A stretch of 64,000 bases of DNA from positions 1-64,000 of the forward strand of contig JAGCUV010000070.1 of assembly GCA_017962705.1 (NCBI GenBank). Reading direction: 5' to 3'. How positions within the stretch are numbered: the first letter of the stretch is position 1; each line of letters begins with the position of its first letter. This stretch comes from Bacteroidales bacterium (GTDB lineage Bacteria > Bacteroidota > Bacteroidia > Bacteroidales > UBA932). A model generated the notes under the pieces. The model had not been told where the DNA came from. It did no database searches and worked only from the letters and a program-made list of their open reading frames with translations. A program made the translations under genes and the position numbers. Positions 29,943-39,524 of the stretch are shown one piece after another.

Positions 29943-31757
29943 TCAGTTCAAATCAATATAGGTTGTAAACACGATTGGGCACTTGCCTTTCTTGTCCACC
30001 TCCCAGATGAGGTGCGGCCTGGGCTGTTTTTCCTTGATTTGCTCGGAGTACCATCCCAGCTCTTCCCTGTTGACCATTCCGCAGGGACCTTTGACCTTCA
30101 AGTGGAAATACTGACCTGCCCCCGGTCCCGGATGCAAATGCAGAGCCACCTTTCCCACTGCATCTCCGAAAAGTTCATCCTTGATGACAAAGCGTCTTCC
30201 ACAAATGAATTGAATGGTACGTCGATGAGTCAGTCCCGAATAAGAAGGATTCTCCGTAACCAGTTTCTGCACCTTGCCGTCTGGCTGCCACAGGATCGTT
30301 CTGGAGTCTGTGACCTCTAAATCCTTATCATCAAGGGTCACCGTATTATGAAATGCCGTGCTGCGGAACAGATTGCGCCACGCCATGACCTGCTCGTCTC
30401 CGGCATAAATATATGAGCCGGAATCCGGGAACAGCCGATGCCCTTTGTACCAAAGTTCAAACGTGCCATTATCCGGCTGGCAGTGCCACTCTCCGGGAGG
30501 GCCGGCTTTGACGACCATCTGGACGGCGTCCATACTTCGGCTGCTTCGGAAAACAAAGAAACCGGAATCCTTGAAGGCAACACTCAAATGCCCAGGCAAT
30601 GCCCCTTCACGGCCTTCAGTAGCCATATAGCGGATAAAGTCGTTGTCCGGGAAAAGCTCGCTCCAGCGTTTCCAGTCCGCGACAACTTCCTTCTTGCCCA
30701 TGATGCGGGCATCGCTGAAACATGGATTTGTATAGTCCGGATAGCAAATCTCACCATAGAAGACCATCATTTTTTCCAGCTTGTCGGTGAAATCCTGCGG
30801 GAATTCTCCACGAAATCCGCACAAATCCGCCATTCGCAGGGCCTTGCAGAAAATATTGATGCTGGCCAGATGATAGTGAGGGTCCAGTTCCCACTGTCCC
30901 CCGTCTGGATACACCTGAGATCGGATTTCCCGGACGAGGATTTCCACACCGGTCTGCCGCCATTGGGCTGCATCTCGGAATTCAGGGAAAAAGGCCCCAG
31001 CGTAAAGCATCCTCTGCGCTTCAAAGAGAAGATGGTTCCCTTTCTTTGAGAAGTGGTGACTGAGATAGTCCACATGCCGGTGATAGTTCCCTAGGAAAGC
31101 CACTTGGAATTCAGGAGTGAATGCTTCCGCGTCAACAAAGAGTTGGAACTGAAAAATCTGGTCCTGAATACGGTGACTGACCTCCAGGGGGCGCCATGCA
31201 AAACGCATGTTTTCCTGCGCCTCACTGAGTCCCATGTTATCGGTGATTTCAAACTCCTCCGCATCTAAATCGACCTGTGGATTCTTTGAAATCCAGTCAA
31301 GATACTGCCGCTTCCATTCAAGGGCGTATTTATCGTCTCCCGTTGTTCGGTAAGCTTTCCCCATTGGAGTAAACCATTTGTGGCGGTGTAACTGCCAGCG
31401 AAGTTCATTTTCAGGAAGCGGCCAATAGCGCCAGTTGATATCATCCCCATAGAAATAAACCTCATATCCATCGCTCACAAAAAACCTATGATCGAGCGCG
31501 TCATCGGCTATCTTCTTATCCCTGGCAGAAATGTTTATTCTTGCGGAATTGGGAATCTCCGGCGTACAGACGCCCGTCCTGCCCCTGTAATACTCAAGAA
31601 GAGCTTCAGCTGCATCCATGTAATCCTCCCGCTCGCGACATTCCCTTACCTTTTCCAGACCAGGCCGCTGTAAATCCAGCAAGTCGAACACTCCGTCAGC
31701 AAAGGCGGGGAAGCACATAAGCAAGGAAACGGCCAGGGAGGAAAACAATCTTACCAT
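29943..31757 (-). CDS. Heparinase II/III-family polysaccharide lyase (PL12-like)
   Basis: I choose the ATG at 31757 because it starts a signal peptide (MVRLFSSLAVSLLMCFPAFA); it overlaps the upstream lyase stop and gives 604 residues. An alpha/alpha-toroid N-terminal domain (LLDLQRPGLEKVRE, AAEALLEYYRGRTG) holds FSKKGNHLLFEAQRML, with the conserved catalytic-site asparagine and histidine. The C-terminal beta-sandwich has WHCQPDNGTFELWYKG followed by LFPDSGSYIY. This is the heparinase III pattern; such enzymes eliminate at uronic acids of heparan sulfate and leave unsaturated products for GH88. It would act in the periplasm. It is the last gene of the main polysaccharide-utilisation run. The exact substrate is inferred from the locus. 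Confidence 0.85.
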   Translation of the reverse strand: MVRLFSSLAVSLLMCFPAFADGVFDLLDLQRPGLEKVRECREREDYMDAAEALLEYYRGRTGVCTPEIPNSARINISARDKKIADDALDHRFFVSDGYEVYFYGDDINWRYWPLPENELRWQLHRHKWFTPMGKAYRTTGDDKYALEWKRQYLDWISKNPQVDLDAEEFEITDNMGLSEAQENMRFAWRPLEVSHRIQDQIFQFQLFVDAEAFTPEFQVAFLGNYHRHVDYLSHHFSKKGNHLLFEAQRMLYAGAFFPEFRDAAQWRQTGVEILVREIRSQVYPDGGQWELDPHYHLASINIFCKALRMADLCGFRGEFPQDFTDKLEKMMVFYGEICYPDYTNPCFSDARIMGKKEVVADWKRWSELFPDNDFIRYMATEGREGALPGHLSVAFKDSGFFVFRSSRSMDAVQMVVKAGPPGEWHCQPDNGTFELWYKGHRLFPDSGSYIYAGDEQVMAWRNLFRSTAFHNTVTLDDKDLEVTDSRTILWQPDGKVQKLVTENPSYSGLTHRRTIQFICGRRFVIKDELFGDAVGKVALHLHPGPGAGQYFHLKVKGPCGMVNREELGWYSEQIKEKQPRPHLIWEVDKKGKCPIVFTTYIDLN

Positions 31758-34700
31758 GATGCCGAAAGATTGTACGTTTGACCATTCAGCGTGATGCATA
31801 CGCTCTCCGAATTTGCGCTAAACTCCTCGACAAATGAAGCGCTTGCGATCACTGAAGAGGCCTCGGCGCATGGGACCAGCACCGTTATGAAACGAGGCGT
31901 GGCTGAAGCGGACGTTTTCTGGACATGAATCCGATAGAACTTCCTCAAATAACGTTCCCCTATCTGTTCGGAACAGTACGAAGTCCCTTCCTCGCTTTCG
32001 AATCCGCTCTCCGTATTGGAGAAGGTCTTCATGAACAGATTGTTGCCGTCGCTGAAAGTCGTATGGGCACCACAGGCGAAATGGGGATTGTCTTTGTCGA
32101 CAACGACATTGTCCTTGCACAAATGCCAGCTGACATTCAGCGTCTTGCCGGAACATGAGCCGTAGGCTGCATCAGCGATGACATAGAACCGTCCTGCCAC
32201 CATCCATACCGTACGGCGGTGAGTGAGGTCACTGTAAGAAGCATTCTCGGCAACCACACAGTCCACGCCGTTTTGGGAATATGACGCCAACCACTTGCCT
32301 CGGCTCATACCCTCGGCGATATCCGCAAGTTCACGAGTAAGGGTGTTATGATTGCGGGCCGCCTGATGCTCTGCCCGGATGGCGTCCAAGCTTCCTCCGT
32401 TTCCATCACCATAGGTATAGGGTCCGGGCGCAGGCAGGAAATGCCTGCCCTTCACCCACAGGCCCACGGTTCCGTTGTCGCGGTGGGCATGCCACATATC
32501 CTTGGGATTGTCGTTGTTTTTGTAAACCAGCATCATGTCCTCTGCAGTCCAGCCGGAGCGGAACATGTAATATCCTGATGTTCTGTATTCAGTAAGGCTT
32601 TCCGAAGGTTTCGTCCCCTGAGTCCCTGCCGAGCCGAGCCATTTGAACTTCCCGTTGTCTGGATACAGGTCTGCATAAGCGTTCATCCAGCGGCGGACAA
32701 CCCTTGCAGTCTGGGCCCGGGTATCGTTGAACCATTCCCACGTAGCGTCAGGATAGCAATAATCAGCGACAAACGTGCAGGAAGGAAACAGTTTATCCAA
32801 ATAATCGCTGCCCAGGACTTCCTGCCTGCCATTCAGTCGCGCCGCCCTGTAGATGCGCAGGAATTGCTCCACCTCAGAAGTATGGTAGCTGGCGTCCAGT
32901 TCAACAAGGCAGCCATCGTCAAGGAAGGCTGTGGGGAAATAATGGCTCACCGAGGCGGCCGCTTCGGGAAGCCAGACGGCAGCGTCCTTGAATTCCGGGA
33001 AAAGCAGTCCGGCCTGGCAGTGTCCCTTATACTGCGCGAAACGATGGTTGCTGTACTCCACGGGATATGGGATGGTACGGCTGTATTCTACGGTTTCATG
33101 GAAGGCCTTGAGGAAAGTGGTCAGCCAGTCAAAGTCAAAACCGTTCGCGCTGATGAAATACTCGAAGAGTTGGGTCTGATACTCTATGCGGGTGGCCATG
33201 GCAAGCTGGCTCCAGGATCGGTACCCATAACTCCTTTTGTAGGTATAGGGTCCGGTCGCCGGGCAGGGATAGTGTTCCAGCCAGTCGGAATACTGGGCTT
33301 TCCACGCGTTGAAATACTTTTCGTCGCCGGTATAGCGGAACATCTGGGCCATCGGCAGGAACCAGTAATGCCAGTGTTTCTGGTAATACTCCGTCCCGGC
33401 GCCAGGGGCCTCGAATTCCCAATTGATTCCCCCGTTGCCGTCGTCGAAACTGTAATAGGTATAAACCCCTCCGGTGTAACTTTCGTAGTAATTTCCGGCA
33501 TGCACGGCGAAGCGATAGCCTCCTTCCGGGAGCGCGTCATCCGCCATTCTTTGCACATTCTGCGAAAGGGAAGTAACTGGCAAACTGACCTCGGGATTGA
33601 CAACCTGCCTGCGGCTCTTGAAATAATCCAGTAAGGCATCCGCAGCCATTTTATAACGCCCTTCCTCGTAAAGCGTGCGCACAGATGCCAACGGAGCATA
33701 GTCCAGATTCAGCAGCCTGAACAAAGTCTGGTCTACGGCCAAATCCTCCGCCGTAGGGGTGTAGCCGTCGGCTTCGACAAAAAGGGTTATCGCCGAAATC
33801 AAATGCTGCTGCGACTCCGCTTTTACCGTCAGTCCGGACAGGGTCGTCTTTCCGGCAGGAAGGGCCACATCAATCGCCCCGCCCTTGTATGCCATTGACT
33901 CTGAAACGTTAGCAGAAGCCAAATTGAACGAATATTTGTCTTTTCCATCTACCGTCAACGCAATGTCGACTCCTATTTTGGAACACGACGCCGGATGAGT
34001 AAAAATCCTTGCCCCGGTGATATTCTTCCCGGCAATGAAAGGGAAAGTGAATGACGTTCCGTTGAGCAACATTCCACCTTTGATGCCGCTGCCCCCATCA
34101 TCGGAGGAGCGATACTCCCGTATGGCAGTGGTCGTCCACTCAAGGGTATTTCCGTTGCTTGCGACGAGTTTTTTCGTGCCTCCGAGAGGCCTGGATGTAA
34201 AATCCTGGGTGACGGAAGCGCAGGAAGTGTGACCTGCTCCGCCGATATTGAAAGGTATGCGGTTCGACCGCTCCGGCAAAATCGCCACGGCTTCGTCCAG
34301 GGCCATGGTTGCGGTATAAGTCCTGTCCTGGGTGGAAAGACTGACGGTCAGGCTTCCTCCCGCAGCGATCGTGAGCGGGTTGACCATGAGCCACACCGGC
34401 CACTGCCCATTCAGCGCGGCAAGCCCGCTGCCATATTCGACAGAAACGGCATTGCCCATGGAGTTGGGGTCCACATTCGTGACGCCGGTCTGCTCATAGT
34501 CCGCATTCATCTGCACGTTATTCAGGCCGGTAAGGGAGGAGTTCTCTGACGGTTCCTGGGACAGACTCAGCGTCAGGGTATAGATTCTTGCCCCGTCAGG
34601 AAGTCCTTCTACCGCAAGGCAAAGCGGAGCGAATAGCCGCTTGAAAGCCTTGATTTCAGCCGTTTTTCCCTCAACAGTAAAAGGCTTGGCCGCCAGAAAG

Positions 34701-35131
34701 TCGCAAAGCGGATCGACGCTGTTTGCCTGAGGGAACTGCACCGGTCCCAGACGGATCACAGCGGACTTCCCCTGGCTGTCGAGGTTTACAAGATGCCTGG
34801 AATAGGGAATAATCCCGTACCATCGCGTGGCGCTTGCGGCCGTGGCGGGCATGGTAAAAGAATAAGCGCCTGGCGTGGAGGAGGGACTGGCCTTGATGTC
34901 GTCTTTTACCAGCCGGTCCGTCTCGTAAAAGAGAGTCAGCATCTCGGCCCCGCTGAGCTGAACGCCTTCTCCCGAAGCAGTTCCGCTTGGGCTTCCGTCT
35001 TTCCACGGGCCGTCATGCACCAGCAGGCTGATTTTCTCTCCGCCCCCGGACTCGGACCCCGCCGGGTCGTTTTTCACACAAGCCCACAGGGCGGACAGCC
35101 CAATCAGCAGTCCGCCCGCAAGCTTTGCCAT
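31751..35131 (-). CDS. Surface lipoprotein: fimbrillin-like module fused to heparinase II/III-like lyase
   Basis: I take the ATG at 35131 (MAKLAGGLLIGLSALWACVKND), giving a lipoprotein signal with the lipid-anchored cysteine near residue 18 and 1126 residues in all. Residues 20-300 resemble fimbrillin-like (Mfa-like) folds. Residues 300-450 form a second beta module (VTQDFTSRPLGGTKKLVAS to SAITLFVEADGY). From about 470 a heparinase III-like lyase follows (FRLLNLDYAPLASVRTLYEEGRYK; SNHRFAQYKGHCQAGLLFPEF). Where the neighbour has DNGTFELWYKG and PDSG, this protein has DNGTVGLWVKG and PAPG, so activity or specificity may differ. The first 420 residues closely match the next upstream protein (35143-37650). 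It is likely surface-exposed. Confidence 0.82.
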   Translation of the reverse strand: MAKLAGGLLIGLSALWACVKNDPAGSESGGGEKISLLVHDGPWKDGSPSGTASGEGVQLSGAEMLTLFYETDRLVKDDIKASPSSTPGAYSFTMPATAASATRWYGIIPYSRHLVNLDSQGKSAVIRLGPVQFPQANSVDPLCDFLAAKPFTVEGKTAEIKAFKRLFAPLCLAVEGLPDGARIYTLTLSLSQEPSENSSLTGLNNVQMNADYEQTGVTNVDPNSMGNAVSVEYGSGLAALNGQWPVWLMVNPLTIAAGGSLTVSLSTQDRTYTATMALDEAVAILPERSNRIPFNIGGAGHTSCASVTQDFTSRPLGGTKKLVASNGNTLEWTTTAIREYRSSDDGGSGIKGGMLLNGTSFTFPFIAGKNITGARIFTHPASCSKIGVDIALTVDGKDKYSFNLASANVSESMAYKGGAIDVALPAGKTTLSGLTVKAESQQHLISAITLFVEADGYTPTAEDLAVDQTLFRLLNLDYAPLASVRTLYEEGRYKMAADALLDYFKSRRQVVNPEVSLPVTSLSQNVQRMADDALPEGGYRFAVHAGNYYESYTGGVYTYYSFDDGNGGINWEFEAPGAGTEYYQKHWHYWFLPMAQMFRYTGDEKYFNAWKAQYSDWLEHYPCPATGPYTYKRSYGYRSWSQLAMATRIEYQTQLFEYFISANGFDFDWLTTFLKAFHETVEYSRTIPYPVEYSNHRFAQYKGHCQAGLLFPEFKDAAVWLPEAAASVSHYFPTAFLDDGCLVELDASYHTSEVEQFLRIYRAARLNGRQEVLGSDYLDKLFPSCTFVADYCYPDATWEWFNDTRAQTARVVRRWMNAYADLYPDNGKFKWLGSAGTQGTKPSESLTEYRTSGYYMFRSGWTAEDMMLVYKNNDNPKDMWHAHRDNGTVGLWVKGRHFLPAPGPYTYGDGNGGSLDAIRAEHQAARNHNTLTRELADIAEGMSRGKWLASYSQNGVDCVVAENASYSDLTHRRTVWMVAGRFYVIADAAYGSCSGKTLNVSWHLCKDNVVVDKDNPHFACGAHTTFSDGNNLFMKTFSNTESGFESEEGTSYCSEQIGERYLRKFYRIHVQKTSASATPRFITVLVPCAEASSVIASASFVEEFSANSESVCITLNGQTYNLSASW

Positions 35132-35142
35132 GTGTTTGTGGA

Positions 35143-37650
35143 TTACCAAGTCCTCCAGTATTTGGTGTCGTATGACGCGCCGGCTCCGTTGGTAACAACG
35201 GTCTTATTGACAGGGAAATAACCGTTCTCGTCATCCACGCTGTTGAACGGGCTTGTGCCTTTCACAAAGCTATTTGAGCTGGCGCTGACACCGGAGCTGA
35301 TAAGAGCGGAACGTCCATAAGTCCAGACTTTTGTACTACTTCCACTGTTATTGAAGTAGTTATTGCTGACTGTAGATTCGGTTATCGGCGTTTCCAGCGC
35401 AGCGGGAATGTAAACCAGGACGGCATCTTTGTTGGCATCCAGTTCGGCCTCTCCAACACAGTAATTGAAGTTCAACTTGGCCATATTATCAATAGCGACA
35501 ATACCGTTATTGAGGTTGCAAAGGTTGTAGAACGAGTTATACTCAATCTTAACGTCAAGATTCGGGGTTTTTATCCCAAAGCTGCTTCCGCTTCGCGGAG
35601 CAATTAAAGGATAGGTAGAATTGCTCTCCTTATATACAACGCTGTTTGTCAGCCATATCTTTGTAAGAGCTGCATTCTCATCCCCATCAGCCCAGCCTCC
35701 AGCGCTCCTGTAGGCATAAAGATACTTCCCTACCGTTATCACACTGTTATTAACGATAATCTCGCCGAAGCTATGGCTCGAATTATTTTCACAGAAAACG
35801 AAATCACCGCTTGTCTCAAGGGTACAGTCCTCTACCGAGACATTCAGGGTCGTCGTCCGCTCCGTTACAAACAGATAACCGCTTGTGCTGATTTTAACGT
35901 TTTTGAAGTAAAGCTGCGTACCGGTCGCGCCAATGTTCCTGCTTGTCATATCAATATGAGGCTGGTGGTTGCGGTAACGGCCTATAATCACAACATTTGC
36001 TGCTTGGAGTTGCCCGGCAACCGAAATGACATCCGTCTCTTCATCGGCCGCGTCATAATCGAGGAAGAGGATACCGTTGGTGGTGTAGTCGGCGGCGAGA
36101 GGAGTGGCATTGGCCATCTCATAGAGTTTCAGCAGACGGGCCTCGCCGTTCGTGGATTTATTGAATACCGTGCCGTTGATTGTGACATCCTGTCCGGCTT
36201 CATACTGGGCATAGTAGTCGTTCGGGTCGACGGGGATATCCTCGAGGAAGAGCGTGATGGCGGAAATCAGGTTCTGCTGACTGGTAGGCGTGACCGTAAC
36301 GCCGGCAAGGGAAGTCTTTCCGACAGGAAGGGAAATATCGAGCGCGCCGCCCTTGGAGCACATTCCGTTGTCCCCGTCATAATTGGCAAGATTGAAATTG
36401 TAAACATCCGTTCCGTCAACAGTCAAGGTAGAAGCGCTGGCGCCTCCGCCATAGCGGGAAGCGGGGTGGCAGAAGATACGCGCGCCGACGATGTCCTTTC
36501 CGGCAATAGTCGGGAAAGTGAATGTATTGTGGGCATACATGGCGCCGGCAATGCCGCTGTTGCCATCGCTGGCGGAAGAGAATGTCCGGGTAATGGAAGA
36601 TACCCAAGAAAGGGAACTTCCGTCGCTGGCAGTGAGGGTCTGTGTCCCGGTAAGCGTCTGGGACGTGAAGTCCTGGGTAACGGATTCCCTGACGACATAA
36701 CCATCGCCTTTGATATTGAACTTGAAGCGGTTGAGCTGTTCCGTGGTCAAGGTCTGGTCGCTGGGAAGCGTCACCGTACGGGTGTAGGTTTTGTCTGCGG
36801 TAGAGAGGCTGAGCGTCATGGTGCCGCCTGAGGCTATGGTCATGGGATTGACCATCAGCCATATCGGCCAACTGCCGTCTACGGCCGCAAGACCACTGGC
36901 GTACGCTGCAGAAATGGCATTGCCGGCAGCATCGACGCCCATATCTCCATGGGTGCCGCTGTAAGTGTCATCCATCGACACAAAGCAAACGCCGGCCAGA
37001 GACGCCGATGAAGTGCGGGTCTGCGAAAGGCTGAGGGTTGCAGTATAAATCTTGTCTCCGCTTTCCAGGCCGCTGACGAGTACACAGAGCGGGGCAAAAA
37101 GGCGCTTGAAAGAGGAAATCTCTCCGCTGGCCGCGCCGGGGACTCCGCTTATATCAAAGGGACGGGCCACAAGATAGTCACTGTGGGGGTCAAAGGTATT
37201 GGCCCCCGGGAATTGTACCGGCCCCAGGCGCAGGTTGACGGAAGTTCTCTGGCTATTGAAGCCGTTGACCTGGGCGGAGTAAGGCATCAAGCCAAACCAG
37301 TGGGTGATACCGCTGGCCTCTTCCGGAATCGTGAAGGAGTACTGTCCCGGCGTTCCGGTAGGAGTCGCTTTGATATTGGCGTTTGCAAAGACCGGCTTTT
37401 CACTGCTAAAAGTACCGTCCTGGTAGTAGATGGAGAGCATTTCGTCTCCGATCAATCCGACACCGGTTCCGGGAGCATAGGCGGTTTTGGAGTCATCCGA
37501 TGTCCACTCCGCATCGTTTACGGTCAGGAGAACCTCGGCTCCCTTGGACTCGGAAACGGAGTTCTCCACATTTTCAGTGAGTAGCGTCTTATTGCATGCA
37601 GCGAACAAGACGGTTGCAGCAAGCGCCGCATAAAAATTCATCTTTTTCAT
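35143..37650 (-). CDS. Surface lipoprotein: fimbrillin-like module fused to a right-handed beta-helix
   Basis: The 835-residue protein has a lipoprotein signal (MKKMNFYAALAATVLFAAC). Residues 30-310 are a fimbrillin-like domain (KTAYAPGTGVGLIGDEMLSIYY) and 310-470 a second beta module, both strikingly similar to the neighbouring lyase lipoprotein. The last 350 residues show the short repeating strands and asparagine ladders of a parallel beta-helix (LYFKNVKISTSGYLFV, VEDCTLETSGDFVFCENN, IEYNSFYNLCNLNNGIVAIDN), similar to DUF4957/DUF5123 and PL6-like folds. It is therefore a candidate surface glycan-binding protein or lyase. I see no catalytic motif that I can name. It lies between the 47-residue gene and the two lyases. 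Confidence 0.75.
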   Translation of the reverse strand: MKKMNFYAALAATVLFAACNKTLLTENVENSVSESKGAEVLLTVNDAEWTSDDSKTAYAPGTGVGLIGDEMLSIYYQDGTFSSEKPVFANANIKATPTGTPGQYSFTIPEEASGITHWFGLMPYSAQVNGFNSQRTSVNLRLGPVQFPGANTFDPHSDYLVARPFDISGVPGAASGEISSFKRLFAPLCVLVSGLESGDKIYTATLSLSQTRTSSASLAGVCFVSMDDTYSGTHGDMGVDAAGNAISAAYASGLAAVDGSWPIWLMVNPMTIASGGTMTLSLSTADKTYTRTVTLPSDQTLTTEQLNRFKFNIKGDGYVVRESVTQDFTSQTLTGTQTLTASDGSSLSWVSSITRTFSSASDGNSGIAGAMYAHNTFTFPTIAGKDIVGARIFCHPASRYGGGASASTLTVDGTDVYNFNLANYDGDNGMCSKGGALDISLPVGKTSLAGVTVTPTSQQNLISAITLFLEDIPVDPNDYYAQYEAGQDVTINGTVFNKSTNGEARLLKLYEMANATPLAADYTTNGILFLDYDAADEETDVISVAGQLQAANVVIIGRYRNHQPHIDMTSRNIGATGTQLYFKNVKISTSGYLFVTERTTTLNVSVEDCTLETSGDFVFCENNSSHSFGEIIVNNSVITVGKYLYAYRSAGGWADGDENAALTKIWLTNSVVYKESNSTYPLIAPRSGSSFGIKTPNLDVKIEYNSFYNLCNLNNGIVAIDNMAKLNFNYCVGEAELDANKDAVLVYIPAALETPITESTVSNNYFNNSGSSTKVWTYGRSALISSGVSASSNSFVKGTSPFNSVDDENGYFPVNKTVVTNGAGASYDTKYWRTW

Positions 37651-37661
37651 CTCTGTTCAGA

Positions 37662-37805
37662 TTAAAGATCATACATGTCGACGAAAACGTCTCCGATTTG
37701 CGCGTTGTTCCAGTTACTGGCTGCAACACAGGTTATGGTACCCAGAATCATAACCTCTGATTCTGGCGGCATGTAGCAAGAACGCTGTTCATTTTTTGTT
37801 TTCAT
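37662..37805 (-). CDS. Small protein (47 aa) after SusD
   Basis: The likely start is the ATG at 37805 (MKTKNEQRSCYMPPESEV), 28 bases after the susD stop. The 47 residues include PPESEVMILGTITCVAAS, and an acidic/aromatic end (NWNNAQIGDVFVDMYDL). Bacteroidota genomes carry many short proteins with this PxxEV-hydrophobic-polar plan next to surface-protein genes, but I know of no function. It lacks a clear signal peptide. It could be a small secreted or membrane-associated factor, or a translated but non-functional frame; co-direction and spacing favour a real gene. Confidence 0.5.
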   Translation of the reverse strand: MKTKNEQRSCYMPPESEVMILGTITCVAASNWNNAQIGDVFVDMYDL

Positions 37806-37833
37806 TGGGCTAATATTTTTTGAATGATTATTG

Positions 37834-39519
37834 TTACCATTTAGGATTCTGGTCAAATCCGCTCAAGTCAATGTCGCGCTGCGGGATGGGCAGAAGTTCG
37901 TTTTTCCCTTTGACAGTATACTGAGCGCCAATAAAATACTGCGGCGCTGATTCTTCCCATAGCTGAGATGCGGCATAGGCATCCCTGATGCTTTCATAAT
38001 AGATACCCCAGCGCACAAGATCCTGACGGCGGTGACCTTCAAAGGCAAGTTCATAAGAACGCTCGTCCCGTACTGCCTGCCGAAACTCTTCCAGACTCAG
38101 CCCGGCCGGAAGATCAGCGGTCGCGGAAGGCGTATCCTGATTCTCACCGAATCCGCGCCGGCGCACCCTGTTGACAACTTCAAGGGCATCAGCTGAAACA
38201 CTCCCTTCAGATTCGCTGAGGGCCTCTGCATAAAGCAGCAGGACATCCGCATAACGGAGCACGTACCAGTTAACGTTGGAAAGATTGTTGTCGGCAATCT
38301 GGTTGCCGGCATCCACATAACGTTCAATATCCCATTTGGACGGGGTTAGCATCAAAGAAAAGTTTTTGCGCCATTCGGAACGCCAGCCGGAATAACCGGT
38401 GTCCATGGCCATTTCAAAGCTGATCGGTGTCTTCACTCCACCGATATTGGCCATGGCAATGGCCGTCTTTCCGTCAGCCTTGGTATATTTATAGTCCGCA
38501 AAGGAAAGAGCCCAGCGCCTGTCCCTGGCATGCTCCTTCCAGGTTGCGAGAAACATGGGATGGATCCTGTAAACAGCCTGGTTGTAATTGCCCCTGATTG
38601 ATCCGATTGCGGCACTTACACCGTTCCACTTGCCGACGCGACCGCTGCTGGTGGAATTGGACTGCGGCGCATAGAAGCAGGCCTCAAGAAGGCTTTCTTC
38701 CGGAGCCCACACATTGTTCGCTGCATTCATCCACAATTTTTCATAGTCATCCAGCAGTCTGTGATGGCCGGAATTGACCACCTCTCCGGCTGCCGCAGCT
38801 GCAAGCGCCCATTTGGAATGGTCCCCAAGTGGATAGCCCGCCCATGTCGCGTACACTTTCGCGAGGAGTCCGAGGACCCCGCCCTTGGAGAGGCGGAAAG
38901 TGGTGTTTCCCCGCACTGTATCCTCGTCGTACCAGAGAAGGACAGCGGCTGCATATTTCAGATCCGACTCGATGTATTTGTATACCTCTACAGGATTAGC
39001 CTGCTTGAACTCCCCGGCTTTTTTATAGGACTCGGAAGTGCTCTTGACAAGCGGAACATGACCGAACCAGCGGACCAGTTCAAAATAATAGAGTCCGCGA
39101 AGAGCACGGGCTTCCGCCTCGTAATAACGGCAGCGTTCCTGATCCGCTTCGCTGAAGGAGTCCTTCCTGGCTTCCAGCTTCTCCAAAAAGTAGTTTGCCT
39201 TGTAGATGGCGCTGTACAATGCCGCCCAACTGGCCTGGACATAGGCATCGGTGCTGGTATAGGCGTTGCTCGCCTGCTCGCGAAAACCGACGAGCGTGCT
39301 GCCCTCGACCCTGGCTTCATCGGTTGGAAGAGTCAGGAGTACCGACAAGTTGAAACGGTATATGCCGTCGGTGCACATGGCCTGGTAGACACCCAGCAGG
39401 AGCGTTTCGGCCTCATCTGCGTTATTCAGATAGTTTTCGCTGTCAACGGAAGTATAGCTCTGCTCCTTGAGCGAGCAAGCCGTAAGGGCGATCAAAAACA
39501 ATATGGCAAATTTTTTCAT
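37834..39519 (-). CDS. susD: SusD-family outer-membrane glycan-binding lipoprotein
   Basis: I choose the ATG at 39519 (MKKFAILFLIALTACSLKEQ), with the lipidated cysteine near residue 16, giving 561 residues. The SusD/RagB pattern is clear: N-terminal NYLNNADEAETLLLGVYQAM, TPR-like helices (RYYEAEARALRGLYYFELVRWFG), and the C-terminal block VVNRVRRRGFGE, LEEFRQAVRDERSYELAFEGHRRQDLVRW ending NPKW. SusD caps the SusC barrel at the cell surface and delivers oligosaccharides. It follows susC by five bases. Confidence 0.93.
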   Translation of the reverse strand: MKKFAILFLIALTACSLKEQSYTSVDSENYLNNADEAETLLLGVYQAMCTDGIYRFNLSVLLTLPTDEARVEGSTLVGFREQASNAYTSTDAYVQASWAALYSAIYKANYFLEKLEARKDSFSEADQERCRYYEAEARALRGLYYFELVRWFGHVPLVKSTSESYKKAGEFKQANPVEVYKYIESDLKYAAAVLLWYDEDTVRGNTTFRLSKGGVLGLLAKVYATWAGYPLGDHSKWALAAAAAGEVVNSGHHRLLDDYEKLWMNAANNVWAPEESLLEACFYAPQSNSTSSGRVGKWNGVSAAIGSIRGNYNQAVYRIHPMFLATWKEHARDRRWALSFADYKYTKADGKTAIAMANIGGVKTPISFEMAMDTGYSGWRSEWRKNFSLMLTPSKWDIERYVDAGNQIADNNLSNVNWYVLRYADVLLLYAEALSESEGSVSADALEVVNRVRRRGFGENQDTPSATADLPAGLSLEEFRQAVRDERSYELAFEGHRRQDLVRWGIYYESIRDAYAASQLWEESAPQYFIGAQYTVKGKNELLPIPQRDIDLSGFDQNPKW

Positions 39520-39524
39520 GGCAC

